The position numbers and the translations under genes are program-made. A stretch of DNA of 64,000 nt from Tricholomella constricta (Eukaryota; Basidiomycota; Agaricomycetes; Agaricales; Lyophyllaceae): contig JAACJP010000026.1 of NCBI GenBank assembly GCA_013368375.1, positions 186,001 through 250,000 of the forward strand. The letters run 5' to 3'. This document shows, piece by piece, positions 49,410-59,800 of this stretch. Below the pieces are notes generated by a model. It saw nothing but the letters and a program-made list of their open reading frames with translations. It made no database searches and was not told the DNA's origin. The first letter of the stretch is position 1. The number at the start of each line of letters is the position of its first letter.

Positions 49410-50530
49410 TCACAAAAAGCCTCCACTTTTTCCTGTGCCAAAGCGATCGCCCAACCCCTGCGCCTCGCGAATGAGCTTCGTCCGTTTCGAGTCATCCATT
49501 AATCGACCACCCAGTCCCATATCTCGCGAATGGTCCCAGATGCCGCCCTCCTTCTCCTTCGGCGTCACTGCCTTACCAGACGCCTCGTGTTGTGATACCA
49601 ACGCTGGGCCACGCCGTTTTTGCTAGATAAGAGTCATTTGCATGGAATGCTCACAGACGAGAAAGGCGGTACTTGCCGTATATTCATCTACACCCTTGCG
49701 TATCAGTTCTTCGTCCATCCTCCGCCGCTTCTTCTCGTCGCTCACGTCATCATCTGCAGACGTCTCCACCGCGCGCCGCTTCTTCCCAGAGACTTCGTCC
49801 GCAAGCCTTTGCTGGCGCTCTGCCGGCGTTTCCGTCCATAGAGAGTTGTCGGTCTTCTTGGCAGGGGGGGCGGTGGAGCGAGAGAACTGGCGGGCCTTAA
49901 GCTTCGTCGGGTCAAGATCTTGGAGATTTATAGATTAGCGGAAATGTTTGCAGAGAGGATCGAGTCTACACACTGCCGAGGAGGTCAGAAGAGGATGGTG
50001 GCACTAACATCCACTCGTCTCGTTTCAAAGCTTTGGGTTTTGCCGCTTCCTGAAAATGTTCAACGGCATGTATATATTAGCGTTGCGCCACGTACCTCGG
50101 CAATTTTCCGCCTCCTCTCTTCCCGGTCCATAAACTCTTTCACAGCATCCGTTTCTGCGTGTTTCACACCAGCTGGCAGTGGTTTCGGCCCAAAGTCATC
50201 GTCGTCGCTGTCGTCGTCGTAGACCGAGTGGTATTTTGGATCGTAAGTTGGCGGGTATGACGGCATCGACGGTCCAACCACACGTTTATGCTCAGAAGAG
50301 TTAGAGCCTCCAGCTTCGGGATGACTTAATCCCGCAGAGCGCGTCGCCGCCAGATCTGGAGGAAGTTCTGGAACATAGTCGTCTTCGTCTTCGTCGTCGT
50401 CGTCATCAGCATTCTGCTGATTCAGACGGCCCGGAGGGATCTGGGGTCCCACAGATACAGCTTCCTTGTTGTCTTCCCCCTCTTCACGTCGCAAAAGATG
50501 TGGAGGAAGCTCAGGTCCAATTGCTGCCAT
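49410..50530 (-). CDS. GPALPP motifs-containing protein (DUF3752 family)
   Basis: The protein repeats short motifs of the type GPELPPHL, GPQIPP, VPELPPDL and GPSMPS, the signature of GPALPP1 proteins, between acidic runs. The C-terminal DUF3752-like region reads KALKRDEWMLVPPSS, DLDPTKLKARQFSRS and SLWTETPAERQQRLADEVSG, then GGIWDHSRDMGLGGRLMDDS with the terminal TGA at 49410-49412. The function is not established in any organism I know; the composition suggests a nuclear protein. At least two introns interrupt the gene (near 49935-49980 and 49620-49670). It is divergent from TRS33, with only 109 bases between the two start codons. Confidence 0.82.
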
Positions 50531-50639
50531 GCCTGATCGTCGTGGACAATGAAGAGGTGTTTGAACTTCGTGACATTGCCAAACAACGAACATTCAGCGC
50601 TCCTTGAGCCAACTTCGAGCTCATTGACCTCTATTCGCA
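50531..50639. promoter_or_regulatory. Short bidirectional promoter between GPALPP1 and TRS33
   Basis: Only 109 bases separate the ATG of the minus-strand GPALPP1 gene from that of the plus-strand TRS33 gene, so both leaders and core promoters must share this stretch or overlap the coding regions. No TATA box is visible. Confidence 0.6.
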
Positions 50640-51592
50640 ATGTCTGCGCGAAATTCTCTGCAAATGGCCCCTTCCATCTCAGCTAACCCTTCGGTTCCTG
50701 CAAATCTAGCTGCTCTGGCGGATCCTCCAACACGGCATATTGACGCGGCGGTCATGGACTACTTTTTGATCGAACTTGTAAATACACTGCGGGAATCGTC
50801 TGCAGTCGCGACAGCTCGTTCCAAGAAAGTCGAGCAGGAGATGGTTGAAGCTGGTTTGATACCCCCACCTGTAGCGGTGTCATCCGCTCCACCAGCAAAG
50901 AAAGAATCCGCACGCGATTCGGTGACAAGCCCGAATTCTCGGAATACAGCGAAGGCGGCTGTGCTGGATGAGGAAGAAGAGGCTGTGAGGGTGCGGCTTG
51001 AGGCCATTGGATTGCATGTAGGCGCGAACTTCACGGAACGGTAATCGTAGCGCAGCGCTTGACTCACGCCTCAATCTGAACCCGCTTCGTCAGATTATGT
51101 CGAGACCGACCAATGTTCTCAGAAACACTGGACGCCATCAAGTTTATATGCAAAGATATATGGGCAGCATGTTGGGACAAGCAAGTGGACAATTTACGGA
51201 CAAACCACAGGGTGTGCTCCGATGATATACCAGGTGTCCACGGACTGACGAGGCGCGTATCAGGGTATATACGTCCTGCAAGATAACGCCTTCAAGCCAA
51301 TTTCGAGATTGTCGTCCTGGGAGGGCCGCGCAGAGGCTGTGAAGCGTGCAAGACTGGTTCGTCTCATATCTGCACTTGAATCTGCCGTGTAACGACCCGA
51401 CTCTTATTGCAGTACGTCGCGATGCCCGCTGGCATCATTCGTGGAGCACTTTCTAGGCTAGGTTTCCACGGCGCAGTAGTCCCTGAGGTCGCCTCTCTAC
51501 CGCAATGTATCTGCCATCGCTCTAATGTGGCGTCGGCTACTGATCTTTCTTGTGCAGGTACATTTCAGGTGAAGCTGCCGAAAGGAACGTAG
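50640..51592 (+). CDS. trs33: TRAPP complex subunit 6 (Trs33), BET3 family
   Basis: Exon 1 gives a low-complexity start, then HIDAAVMDYFLIELVNTLRE and EEEEAVRVRLEAIGLHVGAN. After splicing the frame reads LCRDRPMFSETLDAIKFICK, DIWAACWDKQVDNLRTNH, GIYVLQDNAFKPISRLSSW, YVAMPAGIIRGALSRLGFHG, VVPEVASLPQC and FQVKLPKGT. This is the BET3-family fold in the TRAPPC6 version (compare RTNHQGIYVLQDN and AEVSSMPACKFQV in animals). TRAPP is the exchange factor for Ypt1/Rab1 and tethers ER-to-Golgi and Golgi vesicles. Four introns were placed, all in phase (donors near 51040, 51210, 51354 and 51509). An insert of about 45 residues between the first and second conserved blocks (Ser/Ala/Glu-rich) is larger than in animal proteins. 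Confidence 0.93.
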
Positions 51593-52724
51593 TTCTCGCA
51601 TCTTGTACGAGTGTGCATCAAGTTTCGAAACAACAACGAGATTTGGTGGTGATCTCTACGCGGACCCCCGTTTGCGTCCAGATGCTGGCCATCATGCCTG
51701 CACGACTGTCGTTGAGCACACGACCAGATCTTGACCAGATCTCTACTATGTCCATTATGGTGTGCTCGAACATCTGCACTCAATATCTGGTAACTGCAGA
51801 TGGTCTGTCTCAACGGAGATTGTGCTCTGTCTTAGCTGTAAGAAGGAATTTCTTTCACCGTTAACTTCGAAAGAATGCTTTCGTTCATCAATTCGTTCAC
51901 CCGAACCTACTCTCGGAATGGTGCGTCTCCTGAGTTCTTTACCACCCTAAGGTATCTTCTGAGGCTTCCCTAGGCATTTGAGGTTGTTCGCCCAGCCATT
52001 ATAGGGATAATAACGACAGTTTTGTAAGATAAACCCATGGATTCAACGTGTCCGCATGCGCCCTTTTGTGCAGCGCTTTTGATATCGGTTACGCTACTTA
52101 TGTTTCATTGCTCAATGCTCAAGAACTGGAATGAGGCAACGAGAGGTGAAGATGTCGATGTGAGTATGATCGCGTATGATTCATTGATTGCGCGTCAATT
52201 CAGTTTACAATCTACATCAAAAGCACAAGGAGCATGTGTTATATTCGATAAGTTGCTCTGAGTCTCGGTGGTTCGTTCATCACGGGCTGATGGTCCCATC
52301 ATTTCACCAGCGCAATCGTAGCTCCAGATGTTGAGGCCTGAGCTCGCCCCGCTCTTGTGGAAAAAGGATCTTGAAAGTTTCGAAATATTCTAGTTACGGT
52401 CGTGGATCATTTGAAATTGTCTCTGCCATCACTCTCGACGCCTTGTGGATCGTCGGGAAATCATCTAAATTAGGCTAAACACGGACTGGAGCGGCGCAAC
52501 TTGTCGACATGATCAATCGTACGGTCTCGGAGCGGGTTGTAGCCAACTTCAGTGAACAGTTTCAACCTGTTGCCCAGGCCGACACAAGTTTTTTTTCTCC
52601 TACTGGATTCTTGGCTGCAAGGATCGTTCCAGGTGCGCATACGATTGTCCAGAAGGCATGGAACTGGTCGGCGAAGCCAGCAACCAAGTGTTTCGTTTTA
52701 TCTATCCATAGGCATCTACTCAGG

Positions 52725-52733
52725 TATATAAAG
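52725..52733 (+). promoter_or_regulatory. TATA box of the secreted protein gene
   Basis: TATATAAAG, 234 bases before the ATG at 52959. It implies a leader of roughly 200 bases that would include the triplicated repeat. Confidence 0.6.
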
Positions 52734-52774
52734 GGCCATTCGCAAGAGATGTTCTTCATTGGTCTGCCTAGTCG

Positions 52775-52850
52775 AGCTGGTCTCGTCTACACTCCAAACA
52801 GTAGCTGGTCTCGTCTACTCCCCGAAAGCTGGTCTTTTCTACTCTCCAAA
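52775..52850 (+). repeat. Three imperfect tandem copies of a 24-28-base unit in the leader
   Basis: Units start with AGCTGGTCT at 52775, 52803 and 52827 and continue CGTCTACACTCC, CGTCTACTCCCC and TTTCTACTCTCC. The repeat is pyrimidine-rich and lies between the TATA box and the start codon, so it is probably transcribed into the 5' UTR. Confidence 0.8.
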
Positions 52851-52958
52851 ACAACTCCTGCACGTCTCCGAAACATATAATAACTGTAAGCTCATCACAC
52901 TCCTCTTCGTGCAGTCGAGACTAACATGTACCCTTCCCTTTAGTTATAGATATTTATC

Positions 52959-53730
52959 ATGCGCCTTGCATCGATCCTTGTCAGCGCCTTGGTCGCACTC
53001 AGTGCTCTCGCCGCGCCCGTTCCGACGAATAATGGCACCCAGCCTGCAATCATAAGCCACCAGTCCCAGACCCCCCAGGGCGTCTCCGGCACGGGCCTCC
53101 AAGGACGCGCGAATATACCCAAAGCTAAAGGCATCCCTAGTGCCGGCACCAGCACTGCCGTGTCCACCGCCCCTTCCGTCCAGGAGCTCAAGAAGCACCT
53201 CAGTGTCTCTCCTAGCAAAGTATTATTTTACTCCGGTCCCGGTGGGTACATCGACAGGGCGCGTGCCCGCGCGGCGAAGATGGGCCTTAAGATCCTCGAG
53301 GACTCGTGGAAGGTGAAGACCTACCCGGACACATTCCAGGCCAGCCTCAGCCCCGCTGAGATGAGCAAGTTCTGGGACAATGCGTCACAAGCGCTCGCGG
53401 AATTGTCGTCGGGTACGATATACGTTCTCGTCCCGGAAGACACGGTGGGCACGAATTTCTTCTCAAAGGCGATTTGGGCGCGCATAGAGTGGCCGTCTCT
53501 GCAGAAGAACTCGGCTGTGGCGAAGGTCGTGAAGATCTTCCCCGAGAACGATAAGCAGGAGATCATAAAGGGTGCAAGCGCTGGCAGTGGTATGTTTCAA
53601 GGTGGTTGTTCTTTGACATGGCTAATGCATGTGCCGTCTAGGCTCTTCGAGGCCTTCGTCTCCAATCGGTAGTACATCCAAGGGATCCAAAGGAAAGCAA
53701 ACCCCTCCTCGGAAGAACTCAAAATCATAA
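52959..53730 (+). CDS. Small secreted protein of unknown function, 239 residues
   Basis: Two exons (52959-53589 and 53642-53730) join in phase. The N-terminus MRLASILVSALVALSALAAP is a clear signal peptide. A Thr/Gln/Ser/Gly-rich, probably disordered segment follows to about residue 75. Then comes a compact domain with KVLFYSGPGGYIDRARARAA, GLKILEDSWKVKTYPD, SKFWDNASQALAELSSGTIY, VLVPEDTVGTNFFSKAIWAR and VAKVVKIFPEND. The pattern FYSG... W ... FW..AS.ALAELSSG.. V..P ... W...EWP.L is reminiscent of widespread fungal secreted proteins with a single small alpha/beta domain, but I cannot assign a named family or activity. The tail after the intron is Ser/Lys/Pro-rich and basic. There is no cysteine pattern of hydrophobins or typical cysteine-rich effectors. 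Strong TATA and leader repeats suggest regulated, possibly high expression. Confidence 0.8.
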
Positions 53731-54607
53731 TATAACAGTTCCTCTATTGTATCTATTGTATAATACATAGTGAATCCAGCATATTATTCCATGCCAACTT
53801 TCCAACGGCGTCATTTAATGAGCTCCGCAGACTAAATGATCGCGCCACAGTCGATGTACGTCGCGTGGGCAACCGGCATTTAACCGGCATTCAACGGGAC
53901 TCCACAACAACATCAGAAAAAAGGTGAATTATATACATACCATTCAAAATCCAGGACATATGTAGAGAATACTATGTAGTTCCCAGAATAGCAGGCAAAT
54001 CAAGTAATAATTGTGGTCTCCATGCAAGGGCCCACGAAAACGTCTCTATCCGCGGATAGGTGGCAAGAATTCCCAGGATACCAATACCTTGTGGGACATA
54101 CATGCCGTTTCCACAGCGCACAAGGTTTGCTTGCCATGGATGGAATTCCTTTGAATTCCTACGAGCACAATTATTCTCCAAATAAAATGATTGTCGATTT
54201 AACAACCCAATGAAAGGCAGTAACTTATTGTGGTATTTACAATCCCATTCGAAGTCGATTCATACCATGCAATGCCATCCAATGGAATTGCATTTGATTC
54301 CAACCATGCAATGGAATTGCATTTGATTCTAGCCATGCAATGGAATTGCATTCGATTCTGGAATTGCATTTGATTCTAGCCATACAAACTCGAGCCAAGC
54401 TTCCATTAGTCAACCCTAATTAGGCATTTTGAAACAAAACAAAACAAATCATATTATACATCTACGACGAGTCAATGTTTGTACAAGTAGCAAGGGGCAC
54501 AAAAAGTAACAAGAACAAAGAGAGTATCGCGTAGCAGAGGTAGCAGTGATACAGCATAGAAAGCATCTAACAGGATCTAAGGGAGAGGGAATTCAATGTA
54601 CTTATTC
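53731..54607. other. Repeat-bearing, AT-rich intergenic region
   Basis: No gene seen. Contains the hairpin repeats (54277-54381), a run of AAAAC units near 54436-54452 and a palindrome CCTAATTAGG near 54415. It may include the left end of the mobile element, but no terminal inverted repeat could be matched by eye to the right side. Confidence 0.5.
54277..54381. repeat. Tandem 29-base repeat containing a perfect 7-3-7 hairpin
   Basis: Two full units and two partial ones. Each full unit contains ATGCAAT-GGA-ATTGCAT, a perfect inverted repeat of 7 bases around a 3-base loop, followed by TTGATTCTAGCC or a close variant. The first unit (54277) has one change (ATCCAAT), the second (54306) is perfect, and the third (54335) is truncated and fused to a fourth partial unit at 54359. 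Confidence 0.85.
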
Positions 54608-56656
54608 TTACCAATTCTTCTTCCTTCGCTTGCGGGGAGCAGATTTATTTCCTTTGGTTCGAGATGTTGAGGAGGTTGCCACCGGAGCTGGAGGTGCCTG
54701 GCGATCAGAGAGTTGCGAAGACGAGGCCATCATATTTGATTGTCGTGATACTTGTTGCTGAATGGGCTGAGTGGTTTGTTCCGATTGTTCCGGAGCCCTG
54801 GGAGGCTCACGAGTGGGTGGCAGGGTAGTTGCCAGTTGGCGTCCATTAGATTGTGCTGGAGTTCTTCGGATTCGGTTCAAGGGAGGAGGAGAGGGCGTTA
54901 ATCGGAGTGACGAGCTGCGGCTCCTGCCTTGCTGTCCCATTGGGGAGGAGGAGTGTTGCCACATCAAATTACGGCCCCCATATTGCTGTGTGACTAGTGA
55001 CTCTGAGCGATGGTTCCTGCCTTCCTTGCCCACTGGTGAAGATGGGGGGGGTGTTGGTGGTCGCCTATCATCGTCATCGTCCTCATCATCCTCATCGAGC
55101 ATGCCCTGGGTTCATAGGAATGTATCGTCATGTATAAAACAAAAGATGATATGAAACTACGCACCTGATTACAGACTTGGCGACCTGCCTCCTGTTCTTG
55201 AGCCGCTTTGCGCCTTGCTGCCCGTTGGGCAAGTATCCCAACTTCCTCGACATTCCCTAGCCCATCTTCCTCGTCCTCGATGTCTGCTGGAAGTGATCGT
55301 TTTCCTCGTCGCGTCAATGCTGGCATTTGTCTAAATGAAATGAGGAGCGAAAAAAATGAAAAAAATAAATGTACATACCGAGTTAAGAATTGGAGGGTAT
55401 CGGTAACCCATGGATCATTAGGATCCTCGGTAAACAGCTTGACGCACTTGTCGAAGAAAGTGTTGAGCTTGAAGAATCGATCCTCTGTATCCCAGCCGTC
55501 AACAGAACAAAGGCCGTAGTATGCCTGCAAAAACCCATTTGCGTGAAAGGAAAATACGGGAGCTATTGTGTACTCACCTGTACAGCAGCATAGGCGACGG
55601 CCTCGGGAAAAACCTCGCGCATACCATGCATTTCTGCTTGGGAAGGTTTCGGGGCAGAGCGATGGCCAGTAAATGCAGAACTTTTTCCGGTATAAATCAT
55701 TCGTAAGGTCTGTAGATAGGTTAACCGTGAACGTGACAGGGCAAGAAGGGAAGAAACTTACTCGGATAACAATCGGCCCCCGAAATAGATTCTTGTCAAG
55801 TTCGTTGATGTTGTATTCAGTGCCTGGAGGGTAAAGAAATGATGGCCAGTTTCGTTCATCATGGGAACGCAGCCGGATGGTTGCGTTCTCGACCTTATTC
55901 TTGAATAGTCTGTACAATGTGTCAGGCCCCAATCTATGCCGTTGTACAAGTAATCAAGTAATCGGTACTCACATTGGGTCTTCTTCATACTCTGGAAGAA
56001 GCTGGAGGGGGCACAACAGCTTGCCAACGACAGGGTGATTGAAACCTCGGGCGGACTTGTTATCGGTGATTGGTGGCTGCACGACGTCCACAAGAGGATT
56101 CAGGGGAACGAATTTGGGTACTTCGTAACGTGCAGAGTTCGTATCTGAAGCCCTAGCATTACCAAAGGCCGCAACCATCTTGGTATCAATGGAAATTAGT
56201 ACATATATGCGCCAATCAAAATGAAAAAAAAAAACGTACCATCGCAACGAAATTATCATAGGCATCCGGGTCTTCTTTAAACCCGAAAATGACCTCTGGA
56301 AAACGAGGGTGGAACTTCATAATCCTGTCGAAGTCCTTCTTATCGTTCTCGTCAATTCTGCTCTGATGGTGAGCATATATTCAAGTTATAGTGACCGAAG
56401 CATACTCATCTGAGTCCTCACTGGGCAACGCTGCACACATGACACTATGGAGATCCATGAAAGGGCTGATGGCGCGTGGTATCCATCTCGCGATGCTCTG
56501 GAACATTTCTAGTGCTTCATTGGATCTGGGGTGTGGGTTTGAACTTCAGCAAGCAATTATAAGGCTATTTAAAACTTGCCTGTCATCAGTTTCTTCTCTG
56601 CCCCGCATTCTCTCTACCAGCGCGGCCACCATTTCAGATGACTGCGTGGACGACAT
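54608..56656 (-). CDS. DUF6698-type protein next to the transposase
   Basis: A multi-exon gene from ATG 56656 to TAA 54608-54610. The N-terminus is MSSTQSSEMVAALVERMRGR. The core reads KSARGFNHPVVGKLLCPLQL, RNWPSFLYPPGTEYNINELD, KNLFRGPIVIR, MIYTGKSSAFTG, AVAYAAVQAYYGLCSVDGW and CVKLFTEDPNDPW. These match what I recall of the agaricomycete DUF6698 family (NHP..ARLLCP, LFRGPLLLR, IAYAAVQ, FEEDPEDPW). The C-terminal part is disordered, acidic then Ser/Pro/Arg-rich, ending in a basic RKRRKKNW. The first intron has a GC donor (AG/GCAAGT). It lies 167 bases downstream of the transposase on the same strand. Whether it is part of the mobile element or an independent expanded family gene cannot be told from one locus. 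Its function is unknown. Confidence 0.7.
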
Positions 56657-56823
56657 GGTGGTGGAGAAGAAAGAAAGTTCTGATTCTGAAGTTCAAATGT
56701 CGCGTGAATGGACGCGTTCTTGGCACGTGATCTGAGCATGTGATCTTATGCGCTTCCGCGCCTGAAGAGCCGATCTCGTATATATATTCCAATACCGGTA
56801 GATATGTACCTATACACATCTGT

Positions 56824-59800
56824 CTAAAAAGCTGCAAAACCAAGTGAATTCACTTCATCAATGTCCCCCTCACCATCCTCAGGACCCAGAGCGTCATCTG
56901 CAATGTCTAAAGGTTCGTCGTCATCTTCATCATCCTCGTCAACCAAATACTTATACCCATAGTCCTCTTCCTCGTCACCACTTCTGCCCTCATCACACAC
57001 GTCTCTCTCCTCATCATTACCTCCAAGACCTTCACCACCATTGCCACCACTGCTACCTCTCAGACTATTGTTGTCGTCATCACCGCCATCACCAGAATCC
57101 TCACCCGAACCATCTTCGCTCTCGTCTGAGTTGTCACCACCTTGCGACAGTCCACTATCCTGGTCTAGTCGGTCTCGGTCTTGAAGAAATCGGTCGGTGG
57201 CAGGTCTAGTGCTTGTGTGCCCAATGCCTCCCCCACGAAAGCGCATGAGCATGTCACGATCAACGAAGCTAGGATTAAAGATCGTCAATACTAGAACAAC
57301 AGAAAAGCAGGTAGAACTTACAAGTTGACATAATAACATATCCAGTCTAGGTCGCCCTCATCAGGTAGCCGTGCAATAGAAGGTTCGAGATAATCTCCTG
57401 TTAAACCCTCTGAGAAACACGGTATGAGGTGGACACCCCGAATCACCCGGGCAGGATCAAGAAACCCAAATGCCGGAGAGCCAGCATCTAGACTGTCCGG
57501 GACAAAGCCCACTTTGGGCAGCCTTCGAAACTTCCAGCCAAAGCGACTAGATCGATCGAGGTCGAGGCCATACCAACGGATCCAAAGGAATTCAATCAGA
57601 ATGGGGTCCGGAGAGCTTTGGTGACGGACCCATGTATGGTAGATGCCGATTATGCGAGCGTACCAGTAGGGATGTGCATGTGGGTCTTCCTCTTGTGACA
57701 GGACCATGATATTTGCATGCGTACGGGGGTTCAAGGAATCTTGTTCTCTCCGCATATCGTAGGTCGTGTAGTTGACACGTAGGACTTTATGTTGGTAAAT
57801 CTTGTTCTTGATGAAGGTAACTGATGCTCGATCCGCCTCGGTGAACGCAATCTCGTCGGTGTCATGTTCCAGACCGAGAATCTTGCACAAGGCGTAGTCT
57901 TTCAGGTTGGGAATGAAGTCCTTGAACAAATACGGTAAGTAACCTTTTAGTAGCTGTGAAAAAGGTAATAATATGTACGTCGCATGCAGGATCACCATAA
58001 TATTCTCCCAACATCCTTGAAATATCGTGAGGGTAACGTGTTTCGTTCGACATTTGATAACGCTGGTCTGGATTGGCACGAGGAAGGGGTTCAGATTGCG
58101 AGAAGGGAATCGAAAACGGCTGGTGAGAGTTTGTTTTTTGTTTCTTCCGAGGTGGACGCGTGGCCACCAGGCCGTGGTTTTTGGCTTTGAACTGAAGAAT
58201 GCGTTCACGGCGTACTTCTCGTGCGATCCCTGGTGCAAACTTTCCCTTGTGAACCCGGGGGTAAAACCGTTTACAGCGCCGATGTTCCAACTCTCCCTGC
58301 GCACGAAATAATCAATCAATGACTTGGAATTTATTTTGCAAAAGGAACTCACGTTTTGGGTGCTATAGCCATCAGTAGTTCCAAACTCTCGGATCATCTT
58401 CGCATAGTCAGGTAACGCATGGGTTTTGTAGTTTGAAAGGCCAAAAGCACGGAGAGTCGAAGACACCTTCTCTTTGCCTTTTGATTCTGACGCTTTTCCT
58501 TTTCCTTTTGATGTTTGTGTAGTTGCTTGAAGCTTTGCTTTAGCGGCTTTTCGGCGTCCTCGAGCTGCTTCCTCAGATGGTAGGTTCCGTGTTACAAACT
58601 CAGCGCAGGTCGTTGATTGGAACTTGCGAAGGGCAATGCCCAGTCTAGTGGTTGAGCTCTCGAGAGCGCGGACGGTTGATTCGGTGTGAAGGCGAAGTTT
58701 AGCAAGACCATGCCATGTGGCGAGCTCAAAGAGGAGGTCCATGATGATCGTGTTGTTGTTCGGGTCAAGTAGACCATCGAATACCGGAATTGAGCACTAG
58801 AAATGGTAAGTACCTTAGAGAGAGGTGGTCATTGGTGCAACGAACCTGGAGCAGGTCTTCAAAATCACGCGCAGCCAGCTTTTTCATGCCTGAAGCATTG
58901 TATACAAACTTGCGAATTGTGTCACGGCCAAATGTGGGGACGTCTCGGTACCTGAGCGAAGATTTAATTATGTCAATGATCGAAAATATGAGTACCAACC
59001 GTTTATTAAGTGTCTGGATGCCATCGCCTCCCTGAGCATATAGAATTCGAAGAAGGTGCGTGAAGGTCGCTTTCCACACTCCCAGTTCAAACTCGTGAAG
59101 CAGGTCGACCACGAACATGGAATGAAAATCAAGACCAAGTTTTGAAAGACGCTCGGAAAAGGCATTCTGAATGGTGGAGTGGGATAAGCTTGCAGGAAGG
59201 ATTAAGAGATATCAAGAACTCACGCGCGTTGGCGTCAACGCCTTAGAGCCCAGCAATTCTAACACATTGTCTGCACCTGGTCGAACACCGCGTTCATAAA
59301 TCATTTCCCGTGCAGTCTCAACTAACGTGCGTCGCCTGTCATCATCCACCCGAACTTTCATCTCCCGTCGTTTAAAGTCCCGCTTTGTGCCTAGCTCGTG
59401 AACTTCTGATACATGCACCAGGCAGCGTGGGCAGGGGAATTTTCCAAGGTATCGGACACAGCATAGGAGTACTCTGGATAATTGAATGAGAACAATTGCT
59501 TGAAAATAAAACTGGCTCACTTTTCAGGGTAGTCAGCTGAGTAGGTGAAGAACCGAGGGAAAACACGTCTTTGAATCCCATCAGGGAAAGTTACGACAAA
59601 GCCATTTTCATATGCATCTGTGAATTCATCGTCGAGGAGGATGCGCCAGACTGATTGCATTAACTCTCGTCGTAGGTAGGTTAGAATGTCGGCGGTTGCG
59701 GTTGTACCAAATGTTTCTTTGTAAAAATCTTGTATCGAGTCATCGAGCTGGCAAACAAGAAAATCAGCAACTCGGAGGAGTAAGATAATGTTTAGTGGTT

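Larger units (their letters stand above)
51593..52958. other. Intergenic, promoter region of the secreted protein gene
   Basis: Short frames only and no recognisable gene. The last 240 bases carry a clear TATA box and a triplicated short repeat, described separately. Confidence 0.55.

Noticed and set aside
56824..57339. Acidic Asp/Glu/Gly-rich frame considered as a separate gene
   Set aside because: Its beginning (FVDRDMLMRFRGGGIGH) is the usual C-terminal motif of Plavaka transposases, and a good intron links it to the preceding exon, so it is the last exon.
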